From Diphasiastrum complanatum (lineage: Eukaryota > Streptophyta > Lycopodiopsida > Lycopodiales > Lycopodiaceae), in NCBI GenBank assembly GCA_029204225.1, contig CM055092.1, positions 41,504,016 through 41,568,015 on the forward strand: a DNA stretch of 64,000 bases, given 5' to 3'. Positions within the stretch are counted from its first letter, which is position 1, and each line of letters begins with the position of its first letter. The notes beneath the pieces were generated by a model, which was not told the origin of the DNA, ran no database searches, and saw only the letters and a program-made list of their open reading frames with translations. Of this stretch, positions 40,067 through 51,628 are shown one piece after another. The position numbers and the translations under genes were made by a program.

Positions 40067-40648
40067 TGCCAGAACCCATATCCAGAAAATATTGGAACTT
40101 TTTCCAGTACCAAATGCAAAAGCATATTCAAAGCTGAAAATGGTTGATGCAGAGGTATAAATTTTTCAATATCGGTTCGATGTGCCCTTGTAGTTATTGA
40201 TTGGTTAATTTTCATAACGTGCGCGCTAATCCGATATTCAATCAATATTTTTTTGATATCAATTCGACGCGCGCTTGTTTCCGTTGTAGATTTTATTCTA
40301 ACATCCTGCGCGTTGATCCGATATTTCATAATGTTAAAATTTGGATTCTGCAGTCCTCCCAACAGGTTGACTCTGTCAGCTGTAATTGGTATACAATAAG
40401 CAATGCCAAACACTTTTTTAATTGGCTTGCAATACAAGATGGACTTCCAAATCTGGAAGAGGTAGTCTTCGAATAATTGCTTTTAATTGGTTTTTTTTTT
40501 TCATATACAAATTCCTATTAACTGATCTTTGATTAATTACATTTAACTGTGTTTATGTTTTTTTTTTCAGTTTAAATGCCCGAAGGTCTCCCCAATGGAG
40601 ATAATGCACTTCAGGCAGGAGACCATAAAGCTTGTGAATCGTTTTTAG
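39090..40648 (+). pseudogene. Ulp1-like (C48) cysteine protease gene, copy 1, with two in-frame stops
   Basis: Four exons: 39090-39850, 39947-40154, 40354-40461 and 40571-40648. All introns are GT-AG and all phases agree, 385 codons with the terminal stop. Exon 1 encodes a Pro/Ser-rich segment (KSPPPKSPPPP) and the N-terminal part of the protease fold. Exon 2 begins DHWSLYVLSLYV, with the catalytic His. Exon 3 holds the QQVDSVSC block with the catalytic Cys. The acidic residue usually expected after the His block appears as Asn (LKMNS). Ulp1 proteases cleave SUMO in host cells, but plant transposons often carry related genes. Two in-frame stops (TAA 39402-39404, TAG 39690-39692) break it. At both sites copy 2 (50517) has a sense codon at one of the two or a neighbouring position, so the stops arose separately. 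A (CA)n tract lies inside exon 2, in frame. Confidence 0.75.
40032..40064 (+). repeat. (CA)n microsatellite inside the protease exon
   Basis: 33 bp of alternating A and C. It adds a Thr-His run to the predicted protein without shifting the frame. Confidence 0.95.
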
Positions 40649-41620
40649 CTATCCGAATTTGGTGATATCTAGACCAGAGATCTATTCAAATAAAATACTT
40701 GGCATGTTTGAGTTGATCGAACAAGTCATCAATTCTAGGCATGGGGTAATTGTTCTTAATAGTATACTTGTTGTGCATGCAGTAATCTACACACATTCAA
40801 AGAGTCTTGTCTATCTTTTCCATAAATAAAACTAGAGCTCCAAAAGATGAAGCGCTAGGTCTAGTAAATCCTTTGTTTATCGATTTGCCAAGTTGTCATT
40901 TCAGTTCCACCAACTCTCCTTGTGACATCTTGTAAGGAGCTCGTGAAGTTGGTTATGTTCCTGGTACCAACTCAATTTTATGGTCGAGCTGGAAGTTCTT
41001 CCAAAAATAAATCGCTAAATTCTTTTAGCAAATTTGCTATCTCTTTTGGCAGATTTTCTTGCCGTTCACTTTTCCCTTTTGAAACCTCTCGACAAACACA
41101 AAGAAAAAACTTTGATTCCTTCTCCCTCGTCATTTTTTTCATCATTGATGCAACAACTAGATTTTGATGTCGACACTCTTTGCGCATCCTCCAGGCAGAG
41201 CTCTTGTCATATAGATCTGTCCCTTGTAATTTAAGAGGACCAAGTTTTAGCTCCTACCCAATATTGCAATTCATTGTTCATTTAACTAAGGGAGGCCCAA
41301 AATCACATCAAATTTCATCCATCTCTAAAATCAGAAAGCTAAGTCTAGCTTTCCATCTTTCAATCTGCAATGGGATGTTCAATATCACCTTGTCTGCGTC
41401 CAATACTCCCTTTGATGTTTCCACCTTGAGGCTTGATGTCACATTCTCTGTCGGAAAACTGAATTATTCCACTACGCTCCTCAAGATATAATTATGTGAA
41501 GCTCCAGAATCGATCATGAAATCTGACTTCCTCTCCACAATCTTTCTCGATAACAATCTTGGGGATTGCCCCATGGAAGCTCCTTTCCATATTTGTGTGT
41601 CATCCACTCACAAATGCAAT
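40640..41620 (-). pseudogene. Ty3/Gypsy protease and start of reverse transcriptase
   Basis: The minus strand reads, from high to low coordinates, a retropepsin-like FMIDSGASHN near 41510, a linker ending LPKEIANLLKEFSDLF and EELPARP (41090-40980), then the first RT blocks near 40870-40700. Those blocks hold FTRPSASSFGALVLF and CVDYCMHN with DDLFDQL. RT catalytic YxDD, RNase H and integrase are missing. Stops and frameshifts are frequent. Its left edge lies next to the last exon of the Ulp1-like gene. Confidence 0.65.
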
Positions 41621-42477
41621 CTCTTCTCTCAACTCCCAACTAGATTAAACCACCTGAATCAAATCAAGCAATCACGAGTTATAATTTGAATATGTCACCC
41701 CACACCCCACAAGGCACAAACCGTGATTTCACCTACTTAGGCAACAATTTGTCTCATCATGTCCTACGTGCAGGCCCGAATCGCGAGAATTTACCATGCT
41801 TACACCTCAAGGGCAACACCTTGTTGCATTAAGTCCCTCGTTCTACTGACCATCCCGTGGACGCACTCACACTTACACTGTGAGCAGAACCTTGCACAAT
41901 AGTTATCCTCACGAGTCCCAAAAAGTGGCCATCCCTATGAGATTCGCGTGGCTAACCTTCTAGTCAGCTTTGATATCACATGTTATGTCGGCGTCTCAAA
42001 GGACACTGAAACTTGAGCAGTTTTCTAGAGGAAGCTGAGACCTAGCGATTGGATTCTTGGTGTTGGTTGAGCTGCCCAAGTTTCTATCTGCTGGACTCCT
42101 CCTATAATTCTGGTGTGGTTCAGCATGCCCCCTTTGTCTTGGAATATAGTGCTATCTAGTAAAGCATATTATTTTGGACTTAGGTTTTATTTTGTTGATT
42201 AAGCTTGGCAAGCCTAGAAGAATCAGTCTAACTCCCGGATATGGGTCCCAAGAGCTGTCCTGACGGCCAAAATCAACTTGGCTCCTGGACATGAGTTTCG
42301 AGAGCTAATTAGGCCATGACTCGAGCTCCAAAGCTAGCTCATGACTTGTGACTACTCGACTAGCCCAACACAGATTGGAGGCCCAATCCTTGACTTCCTA
42401 ACTTGCTCTGGTTCCTTTTGAGAGTGTCATCTCTCAGAGTCTTATGGGGCACACTTGGTACACCAAGTCAATTTTAC
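41621..42477. other. Degraded retrotransposon sequence
   Basis: Continues on the minus strand upstream of the Gypsy protease; parts of 42000-42130 look like a Gly/Arg/Ser-rich gag tail. I could not define an LTR here. The Copia LTR starts at 42478. Confidence 0.3.
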
Positions 42478-42970
42478 TGTAGAAAATAGAATCCTAAGGA
42501 TCTAGGATCTTAATTATTCAATCACACAAAGCATTCTCAAAAGAAAGAAAGAGATGGCTAGAAACCCTCTTGTAGAAACTCGTGGACAGCCAAGGAGAAT
42601 AGTCAGTATTCCTTACAAGAGTGTCTCATACAAATGGGATGCACACATATACATAGTCCAAGATGACTATCTAACTTCATGACTATTTGCTATCCAACTA
42701 CTTGACTATTGACTACTTGACTATAGACTATCCAACTTTCTATAAGTTACATAGAGAAAATAAGGTACCTCCAATATGTCAAGTTGGGGTACTTAATGTC
42801 ACAATTAGGCCTAGTGGACCCACGAGTCCCTACCAAGTTAAATTCATACTAACTTAGCTAACTCTAAGATTAGTAGGCCTATTATAATAAATGACCATGG
42901 TTACACAACTCTCGACCTCTTGGGTCAAAGTAACATATGGTAATACATCATTTTCATTTATATTCCAACA
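42478..42970 (-). mobile_element. Copia 3' LTR, minus strand
   Basis: On the minus strand the LTR begins TGTTGGAATATA just after a polypurine tract (AAGGAGGG, complement of 42971-42978) and ends TTTTCTACA at 42478. Length 493 bp, TG...CA. The candidate target site is TTTAC (42473-42477); the other end of the element is not found, so it is unconfirmed. Confidence 0.75.
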
Positions 42971-45061
42971 CCCTCCTTAAATGAAAATGTATATCATAAG
43001 ATGAAGTAACTTCTCGAAAGAAAAAAATGCAACTTGTTGTCCGAACTTCATGTCGCCAAATAAATTTCACACCAAAGTAGTTGAAATCTCATCCCCGATT
43101 ATGTCCAACATATAAAAGGAAAAGAATGCAAAATAATGAAGCATCAAGTCGAAGGGTGAGGATTTGCATATCATTGTTGAGAGATGAAGATTCTAGCCCC
43201 ATGTGGAAGATCAACAAGAACCTAAGTGTGGTTCTTCATGAGTGAGCTATACTCCTCTTGCATCGCATCCTCCCAACATTTTAATCCTTTGACCTACCCA
43301 TAAAAAACAGGTTCTACTGTACTATTCTCAATATAAGTAAAAGCAAAATAAAAAAAAATCATCATATTCTATTGATTTAGTAGAGGCACGAGTCTTCCCT
43401 TCATAGAAATGATCCACTTTGTTGTCCTACAAAGTCTGCAACAACCATTTAGAGACTGGGTTGGGCTGTCTAACAGCCTTACCTTTGTCAACACTTTGTT
43501 GTCCAAAGTGTTCTGAACTTGGACCTTGATGTCCAATGTTTTCTGAACTTGAACCTTGTTGTCCAATGTTTTTCGAACTTAGACCTTGTTGTCCAATGTC
43601 TTCAACAAGCTGCTCTTCACCATAAATAGGTTCTTCTTGATGAACTGTGGACTGCAAAATTGACGAAGTAGTGGGCTGTCCACTAGAAGTAGACGACAGT
43701 CTCTCCTCTTCATGATTAGATGGCAAAACCAAATCTGGAAATATCTCAACATATGCATCATGGGAAAAGTTTCCTTTCATGACATGAGTGGGCGCAACAT
43801 CATAGAAAGTCTTTTCATCAAAATGAACATCAGGACTCACTATGATTTTATTAGTATCCAAACTAAACAACCTATAGCCCTTGCTTTCACTACTATAGCA
43901 AACAAATATACATTTAACTCTTTTATCATCAAGCTAGGTTCTTAGCTTATTGAGATGAAAGCATAAGTTGTGCAACCAAAGATACGAAAGTAAGAAACGA
44001 TAGGCTTCTTACCATACCAAACTTCATAAGTTAATACCTTCAAGGATTTAGTAGGACACCGATTACTAATGTATGTCGCCGTTATAACCGCTTCAGCCCA
44101 AAATTTGTGAGGTAGGCCCTTTGGCTTGAGCATGCATCGAACCATCTCCATGATAGTGCAATTCTTTCTTTCAGCAACACCATTTTGTTGAGGTGTGTAA
44201 GGAGTTGTCATTTGATGATGGATACCTTTGCTTTGAAGGTAAGTACCGAACATATTCTTTATATATTCCCCTCCTCGGTCAGTACGTAAGATCTTCAAAG
44301 AGTAAACTGATTTTCTATCATTGCTAGAAAATCCTTAAAATGTTGAAAAAATTCAAATTTTGCCTTCATAGAATAAATCCATGTAAATGTTGAAAGGTCA
44401 TCAATAAAAGTAACAAAGTATTTACACCTTCCAATGGGTTCGGTCCTCATTGGACCACATACATCACTATGAATCGAATCAAATTTGCCATCAACTCGAA
44501 TTGTTTCATCAATTGGAAAAGCTTGCCTTTGAAATTTTTCAAGTATGCATCCTTCGCATACATGTCCTTTGAGATGCTCAATATTAGGAATGTCTTCAAC
44601 CATATTGAATCTCTTCAACATCTTCAAACTAGCAAAGTTGAGATGTCCAAACCTAGCATGCCATATTTCAGCCAATTCCAAAGAATGTGAACTTGATGCA
44701 ATAAGACAAAATGATGAAGCCCTTTGCTCATAGGTATCCATAAGAAATAATTCACCACGCAATGTTCCCAAAGCAATGATCATGAGAGATCTCTTTGGGT
44801 GTTTGATAATACATTTGTCTTCTTTGAATTCCACAATCAATTTTTGGTTCATAATTGTAGAGACTGAAATGAGATTCTCCATTATTTTTTAAACATAAAG
44901 TACATTACGAATGTACTTCTCCTCACCATTGGGTAAGATAATGGAGATCACTCCAATACCTTCAATAGGATAAGAGGTGTTATCAACACCTTGAACTTTG
45001 CTTCCATTATACACTTTTACAAGCTTTGTGAAGACCTCTTTGTGATAAGTCATATGACATA
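42971..45061 (-). pseudogene. Ty1/Copia internal region: protease tail, integrase, start of RT
   Basis: Minus strand, high to low. HMTYHKEVF with LPNGEEKYIRNVLYV is at 45058-44890. The pre-integrase zinc finger (WHARFGHL ... CEGC) and the first integrase Asp (HSDVCGP) follow, then FIDDLSTFTW (44882-44295). A frameshift comes near 44295. Next are TDRGGEY with the second Asp and QQNGVAERKN with the Glu (44298-43942). After that come a Gln-rich linker (43870-43427) and a short RT start (WEDAMQEEYSSLMKNHT) near 43280. The catalytic integrase D,D,E residues are all visible. Nearly all RT and RNase H are deleted between about 43190 and the LTR. The 5' LTR, gag and protease N terminus are missing at 45061. 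Confidence 0.85.
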
Positions 45062-45180
45062 ATCACACTTCCAAAGGTGATTTTTCAAACACTTCCTTAA
45101 TTTTTTTATCACACTTCCTGACGTAATCACACTTCCAAAGGTGATTTTTCAAACACTTCCTGAATTTTTTTATCACCTTT
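45062..45180 (+). repeat. Tandem duplication, about 63-bp unit
   Basis: AATCACACTTCCAAAGGTGATT through CAAACACTTCCTKAATTTTT is present twice (45060 and 45124). It marks the junction where the minus-strand Copia is truncated. Confidence 0.8.
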
Positions 45181-45324
45181 TGCTGGTTTTTCAGCCAAAA
45201 TAAACTCATCTTCAGCTTTACAAATTGCTGTTTTTCAATCTTTTGAATGGAAACTTGAAATCTAGCTTGACCCACGTTCTTAAAGTTGATTTTGAACACT
45301 ACCAGGATGGAAGGAGGTGAAACA

Positions 45325-46170
45325 GTGGTATCCTTCTTCACCAGAATAAAAGAGCTAAGAGACCAACTTGTGACATTGCCTCGAGGGAGAGATTGCCTAC
45401 CTTCAAAGATCTACATGGGATCACATTTTAGGAAGAACAACGTCGAGAGGTAGTGAAGTCAAGGCAAACCCCATAGGAGGATCAAGCATTGCTCGCCAAG
45501 AGCAAGCAGAAAGGTTGGAAGAGGATTCCAAAGAAGGCCAAGGATGATGAGGATGAGAGAGAGAGTCGTCATCAAAACCGAAAAAGAAGAAAAAGAGAAA
45601 ATGCTACTATTGATGTAAACATGGTCATTGGGTAGACGAATGCTACAAGAAGAAAGCAGACATAAAGGCGGGAAACTTGAAACAATAGGACAATATCATT
45701 GAAGATGATGGGGAAGATGACGACAAGTGTCTTCTCATCGGCATTGGCATCTCAAGTTCATGATAGTGCCAGGTGGTTTATAGATTCAGGCACCATGAGG
45801 CATATGACCGGGAAACGTGATTGGTTCAAGAACTTCTCACCAATCCATGATAGGGACAAGGTCACACAGGCCAATGTGGAAGAATGCCAAATCCAAGGTG
45901 CCAACAATGTACTTGTGCAGTTTTTTTATAGTAAGATGAAGAATATTTCCAATGTGCTTTATATTCATGGACTCAAAAAGAGTTTGCTTTCTATTGGTGT
46001 GATGGAAAATCAACATTCAGTGAAGGTTGAATTTGTCAAGGATGGATGTATAATGAAGGATATGGACCACAACTACAAAGTGGTGGCAAAAGGTGTTGGA
46101 ATTCTATGCTCAATCCCAATTCCATTAGGTAATGAGCATCTTGAAAAATCTGAATATACTTATTCTTGAA
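45325..46170 (+). pseudogene. Ty1/Copia gag zinc knuckle and protease fragment (second copy)
   Basis: Plus strand. A gag remnant reads TRIKELRDQL near 45335. A zinc knuckle C-Y-Y-stop-C-x4-H-x4-C lies near 45603-45650. The protease ORF at 45699-46169 has WFIDSGTMRHMTG and VLYIHGLKKSLLSI. The knuckle contains a TGA stop. It lies on the opposite strand to the Copia at 42478-45061, so it is a different insertion. It ends in unrecognised sequence. Confidence 0.7.
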
Positions 46171-46500
46171 AAACACAAAAAATCATAAAGGCTCGAATTT
46201 CCAGCAAGGATCAAAAAATTCAGGATTGAATTTTTTCGACCCAAGCATATTTTCTAATCCAATGTCATTTTTGTCAAAGAGAGATTTTTTTGACCCTAGG
46301 TTGGGTCGGATCGGTTCTAATTTTTTTGGGCACCTTTGACCTTGGATCAAATCTAATTTAACTGGACGTTTTTGACCTTGGCACGCGGTGTCGTCCGCTA
46401 TTATCTTGTGCTCACCTACATTATTGACTTGTATATTTCGCTATACTTAATCTGATAATTTTTACTCAGGGTCAAATTCTGGCTCAAGGTTGAATTTGAA
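46171..46500. other. Short spacer between Copia fragments
   Basis: Contains several TTTTTTTGACC / TTTGACCTTGG phrases, possibly remnants of another repeat. No coding sequence. Confidence 0.3.
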
Positions 46501-47295
46501 TTTTCCCTCATCATTCTAGCAAACGCATAACCTATTCTGCAAATATTGTAAGAGGACTGGTCATCTCATCAAGGACTGCAGAACACTCAAGTACAACAAT
46601 GAAAGAAGATGCAGTCCCAAGAACAAGCAAATGCTGCATCAACCAGTTACTCGATCCAGCATGAAGAGGAAGATGAAGCTGCATTTTTGACCAAAGTCAA
46701 AGAACAACAAGATATCGATTTCTGGTAATCGAAATTGGTTCCATGACTACAAGTCATACACCCATTCTAGAGTTGTGCAACTTGGAGACAACTCAACTCA
46801 TTCCATTGTGGGTGAAGGATTAATTAGGATCGAATTCTAGAAAGGTGATGTAATATTTTTGTCCAATGTTCTTCACATTCCAAATCTGACCAAAAATCTG
46901 CTCTCAATTAGCAGAATCATAGATTTAGGTCAGAAGGTCGAATTTGATAGACAAGGCTACACTATTCTTGATGAATCTATAAAAGTTTTTGCTTTCAGTA
47001 AAAGGTGTGGCAATTTGTACAAACTCAGTCACTCCTATTCTACAAGTAGTCAAGCTCTTTTTACTACTACTAATTCAAATGATATGTTGTGGCATCACAG
47101 ATTAGGCCATTTAAATTCCAATTGTATTCAGCAAATGTCGAAATAGAACTTAGTACAAGATTTACCTTTTATTAGCAAATCTAATACTCCATGTAAAAGC
47201 TATATTTTCAACAAGCATATTAGAAGTTCAATCATTTTAGATTCAGAATGTACTTCTAGAAATTTGCTAGATCTTGTACACATGGACATTTGTGG
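46500..47295 (+). pseudogene. Ty1/Copia fragment: zinc knuckle, protease tail, pre-integrase
   Basis: Plus strand. A complete zinc knuckle CKYCKRTGHLIKDC is at about 46535. It is followed by the protease tail LSNVLHIPNLTKNLLSIS (46859 onward) and the pre-integrase finger LWHHRLGHLN. After a stop come further fragments to LVHMDICG, the start of the integrase with its first Asp. The rest of the integrase and RT is absent. Confidence 0.7.
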
Positions 47296-48046
47296 TCGTG
47301 AGGAGGAGTCTTCTCAACACATGGTTCCAAGGAGATCATCAAGAGGCAAGGCCAAGTCTATGTGGCTCACAATTCATGGCAAGGAGGGGCAATTTTCAGG
47401 TGGTATATACTCCAAAATATTCACTTTTGCTTCTCTTTCATTATTTGATATACCATCTTGCTTTATTGAGATTTCTACATCTCAAAGTTCAAGTGAGGCA
47501 ATGCTAGTCTTGTATGATGCCTCTTATATGGAAATATTTCATGTATTTAATGGCTTAGGTATGTTTTCAAATCATTTTGAAAGCAAGAGGTTGTGTCATC
47601 AAATGTATTATCTCCGACCTAGTAAGAGCAAACATGAGTTTGTTACTCATAGTGTGAAAAATCATGTTTCTACAGGCATTTGTAAACTTCTCTTGAGATT
47701 AAGTGAATCATCCATGACGGAAACTTACATCCTTGAGAAATTATGTAGCCTCAATAAGATCAAGATAATTTTTTATTTCAAAATTAGATCTATCATGGAA
47801 AAAGTTCATAGTATGTGGACTAGTCAAGCTAGAGTGCAAAACCTTGGAAATCAACCTTTTTGCCTATTTTGTGATCTCGATCTTCATGGTCAGCATGAGG
47901 CATGGAGGCCTTGGATTCTCTCCTTATGGTGCAGCTATTTTCAAGGAAGTGGAGCTTTCAAGACCAAGATCATCTTCAAGCATGGAGGAAACAAAAGAAA
48001 ATGGTGGCAAATTGGTAGAATGCTCCTCAAAGGAGTTGGCAATTGA
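47264..48046 (+). other. 260-codon ORF, unrecognised
   Basis: The longest plus-strand ORF in this part. The first 11 residues are the tail of the Copia fragment (LVHMDICG); the rest matches no family I know. It lies between an integrase start and a polypurine tract, where RT and RNase H should be. It is therefore probably foreign or badly degraded sequence inside the element, not a gene. Confidence 0.25.
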
Positions 48047-48198
48047 TTTGTACCAAAGAAATCCTATCATGGATTTGGTGATTTTGCTGCTATGAAGGAT
48101 CTTTTGTCTGGTCTTCACATCACATTACTACCAAAGGATCCACTCAACAAGTTTCACAAGTTTCTTGTTTGCTCTAGTATCTCATCAGGCTAGTTTTT

Positions 48199-48950
48199 GA
48201 GGAGGAGTGTGAAAAATTTGCAAAATCTAGCTTGAATACTTTACAAGTTCTTGTAAGTATGAAAATTTCACACATGTGAAAAATAGTCATAATCATGTTA
48301 GATCTATGTTGACGGGGTACTTGAAATTTTGTAGACATCTATCCACATGTTAGTAGGAGATAGGGCCAATATTGACTTTAGAGGCAAAATGGGCAAGTAC
48401 ACATGTAAAGTCATGATTAGGCCTAAAGTAGGATTTGATGTGGCTCAAGCTAGGTTAGGCTTGTTACATTTTTCATGATGAGGTCGGATGTGTGATACTT
48501 CCCTATGTGTTGGCATGAGAGCTAGTGGCCAATCAAAAAGCTAGAAATCCATTGGTCCAATCAAGTTTGAGGGCTCATAAGTCACTCAACCAATCAAATT
48601 AGGAAGAGAAAAAGAAGTGGTCCAATCATGTTTCACTCCCCTCTATCTCGAGTTGCTACATATAGGAGCAATAGTCCATTTGTAATTAAGTTTTTTTGGA
48701 GTTAATGCGAGATTCTACATTTTGACTCTCTTTACTCAAGTTTTGGATGTTGGTTTATCTCTCTACCCAAGAGCAAGGTTGTTTTGTACTTAGGCTTTTC
48801 ATACACAAGTCTCCATGTGAATGTACTTTGGAGATTGATATATGCATGTTTCATTATGCTCTTGCCTTACATTTGTGAGATAGATCTTAGAATTCAATCT
48901 ATGCTTGATCTATTGTGCAATCACCCACATCTTAGGAGATCAAACACATT
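48199..48950 (+). mobile_element. Polypurine tract and 3' LTR (family B)
   Basis: GAGGAGGAG at 48199-48207 immediately precedes TGTGAAAAATTTG, so the LTR starts at 48208. It shares long colinear phrases with 49598-50207: GATAGGGCCA, GGCTTTAGAGG-like, AAGTACACATGT, TGTTGGCATGAG and TTAGGAGATCA. The end is blurred; similarity to the other copy stops near 48950. Confidence 0.65.
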
Positions 48951-49019
48951 TTTGGGCTGTCCCACACGATCGACGTTGGAATCAATACATAAGCATAAAT
49001 GAGCTATAACAAGTAGTCG

Positions 49020-49580
49020 AATGTTTATTACTATTATAAGGAAACTCATTAAATGGAGGGTACCCTCTCCTAGTGAGATTGCCGAAGTGAAACATATGCT
49101 CCAAGCATTTTCTCCATCGTTCGGCTAGTTCTCTTTGTCTGACCATCAGATTCCGGATGATCAATTGAGCCCATGCTCAAGGAAGTCTCTAGCTTATTAA
49201 ATATTGCAGTCCAAAATTGACCCGTGAATTTTGGATCTCGATCACTTACTATGTTGGATGGCAGTCTATATAATCTAAATAAATGTTCAACAAACATATA
49301 AGCTAACTTAGATGCTTTTAGTATAGCTTTTACCAAAATAAACATAGCCAATTTGGTTAATTGGTCAACTATTTAATTGAATGACACCATTTTGTTTATT
49401 TGTATGCAATAAACCAAGCACAAAATCCATTGACATACTATCTCAACATTTGGTAGGAATATTTAATGGATATAAAAGACCTTTAAGCATTTAGTTTTAT
49501 TTTGTTGGCATTGATCATAGTCTTGAAATACACAAAGATATCTATGTCAACTTTAAAGGTTTGATAAAGTTTTTTAGCCA
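49020..49580 (-). pseudogene. Ty3/Gypsy integrase fragment
   Basis: The minus strand carries SMDFVLGLL, then NIVSDRDPKFTGQFW and PESDGQTKRTSRTMEKML. These hold the second Asp and the Glu of the integrase core (the first Asp is in SMDF). Typical Gypsy order; both ends truncated, with stops between 49380 and 49351. It separates two family B LTRs and truncates the right one on its left side. Confidence 0.75.
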
Positions 49581-49597
49581 AGCATCTTGATGTATGT

Positions 49598-50207
49598 AGT
49601 TGATAGGGCCATTTTTGGCTTTAGAGGTCAAATAGTCAAGTACACATGTTTTTCCATCATTAGGCCAAAATTCAATTATGATGTAGCTTGAGCTAGTTTG
49701 GTTCTCTACAAGTGTCAAGTTTACATTTGATGAGTGAACCAAGCCAAAGTGTTGGCATGAGGTCAAGGGTCCAATCATAAGTGAGATTTTCATTAGAAGG
49801 GTCCAATCAAATTGAAGGGATGTTGTTTCACTCACCCAATAAGATTAAAGAGGTGCTAGAAAAGGGGTCCAATAGGGATTGAGCATGGACTACCTTGAGA
49901 TACTACTTGTACATTGATTCACTTCACTATTGTATTGTGTTTTTGAGAGTAATATGAGATTTGGCAATTTGTCACTATCACTTTCTCTACCCGAGAGCAA
50001 GCAATTTTCATTCTTAGTTTTTTTCAAGTACCACTTCCACACGTGTGAATGTGCTTGTCTTGTGTTTGTATGCACGTAGATTTGTGATTTTGCCTTAGTT
50101 TTTGACATTGATCTTGATTATCAATCTGTAGTTGATCTAAAGTGCAAACACAAAGTTTAGGAGATCATTATCACACGTTAGGGCATTACCACACGTGTGA
50201 ATTTTCA
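49598..50207 (+). mobile_element. 5' LTR (family B), left-truncated
   Basis: Colinear with 48340-48950 and followed directly by a primer binding site, so this is the 5' LTR of a separate copy. Its left part is missing where the Gypsy fragment adjoins. Confidence 0.65.
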
Positions 50208-50209
50208 TA

Positions 50210-50221
50210 TGGTATCAGAGC
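50210..50221 (+). other. Primer binding site (initiator-Met tRNA)
   Basis: TGGTATCAGAGC, two bases after the likely CA end of the LTR. Confidence 0.85.
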
Positions 50222-50516
50222 CTACCTAAGTTATTCGTGCATCTCTCATCATACGTATGAAAATTTTCCTAGAAATCAAGATCTAGAGAGTGTAGATTGC
50301 ATCTCCCATACTATCTTTGAGATTTTGGATCAAGAGGGATCATTATCAAAGTGATTGGACCATATCTAGTACTATACAAAAATCAGTGCTCAGACACATG
50401 TGAAGGACATGAAATGTTCATTTGGATAGTTCTCTTCCAAGTTAGATCCAAATTTCATGTTAGATAACTTATTTAGAAGCTAGCAGAGTCAAGATTGTAC
50501 AACGATTGCTTTCAAA
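50222..50516 (+). other. Leader of a family B retroelement
   Basis: No coding motif. It joins abruptly to Ulp1-like sequence at 50517. Confidence 0.4.
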
Positions 50517-51310
50517 TCCTCCTAAGTCTCATTCTTCTCCTCCTAGAACTCCATCTTTATCTTCTCCTGCTAAATCTTTCTCTCCTAGTAAATCTCCTCC
50601 TCCTTCAAAATCTCAGTCTCCTCATACTTCCACAAATATTAGTTCCCCACCTCCTATTCTAGGAAATGATTTAGATGATTTTGTAAATGTAAAGGTAGAA
50701 TCAATTTTGAATGACAATTCTTTTTGTGGTTTATCTGTATTATTTCCTTCACCCCTTGCACTTGCCTTTGTAAATACTCCTCGAAGTATGACCAATTGTT
50801 AAACATATATCTTATAGCTTTAGGTCATCGATATAGTTTTAAGATGCCGAAGACCAATGCTGGTCTTCCCCTTTCTAAATTAGATACAAAGAATTAGAAA
50901 GTAGGGATAAAATGCTGGTTGACAATGAAGGAGGTGGGGCAATTTAGTACTGGATGGAGTTTTTCCAAACCCCATTGTTTATAGATGTAGCATTGTTTCC
51001 CCTTCAATTCATGGCTACATTTGATTTCCCTGATTTCAAAAGTTTGCACGATGATATGCTCAAATACGTCAGAGTGGGGACTCCAATTCTCGTGCTCCCA
51101 TACATAACAAAGTAAGTGTAGTTTTTTCAGATTTTATTAAGTTGAATTTTTCATATGAATTTTGATTTCACATTGATTCTCATAAATTTATTGTTTTCTG
51201 ATTGTAGTGATCATTGGATCTTATATGTGTTGTCCTTATATGTCAATGATGAGGGTGTGTGTAATCCAGTTTGTTTAAAGATGAACTCTATTACATACAC
51301 ACAATTGCTA
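50517..51310 (+). pseudogene. Ulp1-like protease gene, partial copy 2
   Basis: Near-identical in order to copy 1 at 39251-40064: the Pro/Ser-rich segment, SVKVESILND-like block, intron with GTAAGTG donor, and exon 2 starting DHWILYVLSLYV. It lacks the exon carrying the catalytic Cys. Similarity stops on the right in ACACACAATTGC, exactly where copy 1 has its (CA)n tract, and on the left at CTCCTAAGTCTC. Small indels shift the frame (near 50790 and 50890). Confidence 0.8.
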
Positions 51311-51628
51311 ATACTATTTTGTCTGAATACACAACCGACTAAGAAAATTCAAACCAATGGTTTGTTTGCATGATGTGCAAAAAGCAATTTATCGAATAAA
51401 GTACTTAGTATTCCTATCTCCTAGTTACACATGGTCAATCTTGCAACTTCATCCCATTGAACTACAAACTCTATTTTTATCAATGTATCGATTGAAACAA
51501 CACATAGAGCGGCAAGCTATTTACAAGAAAAAATTGAAAAACGATCAATATTTGAAAATCCTATAGTTTGTTTTGATATCAACCTACAAAAATCTAGAAA
51601 TACTATAGAAACAACAAATATTATAAAA

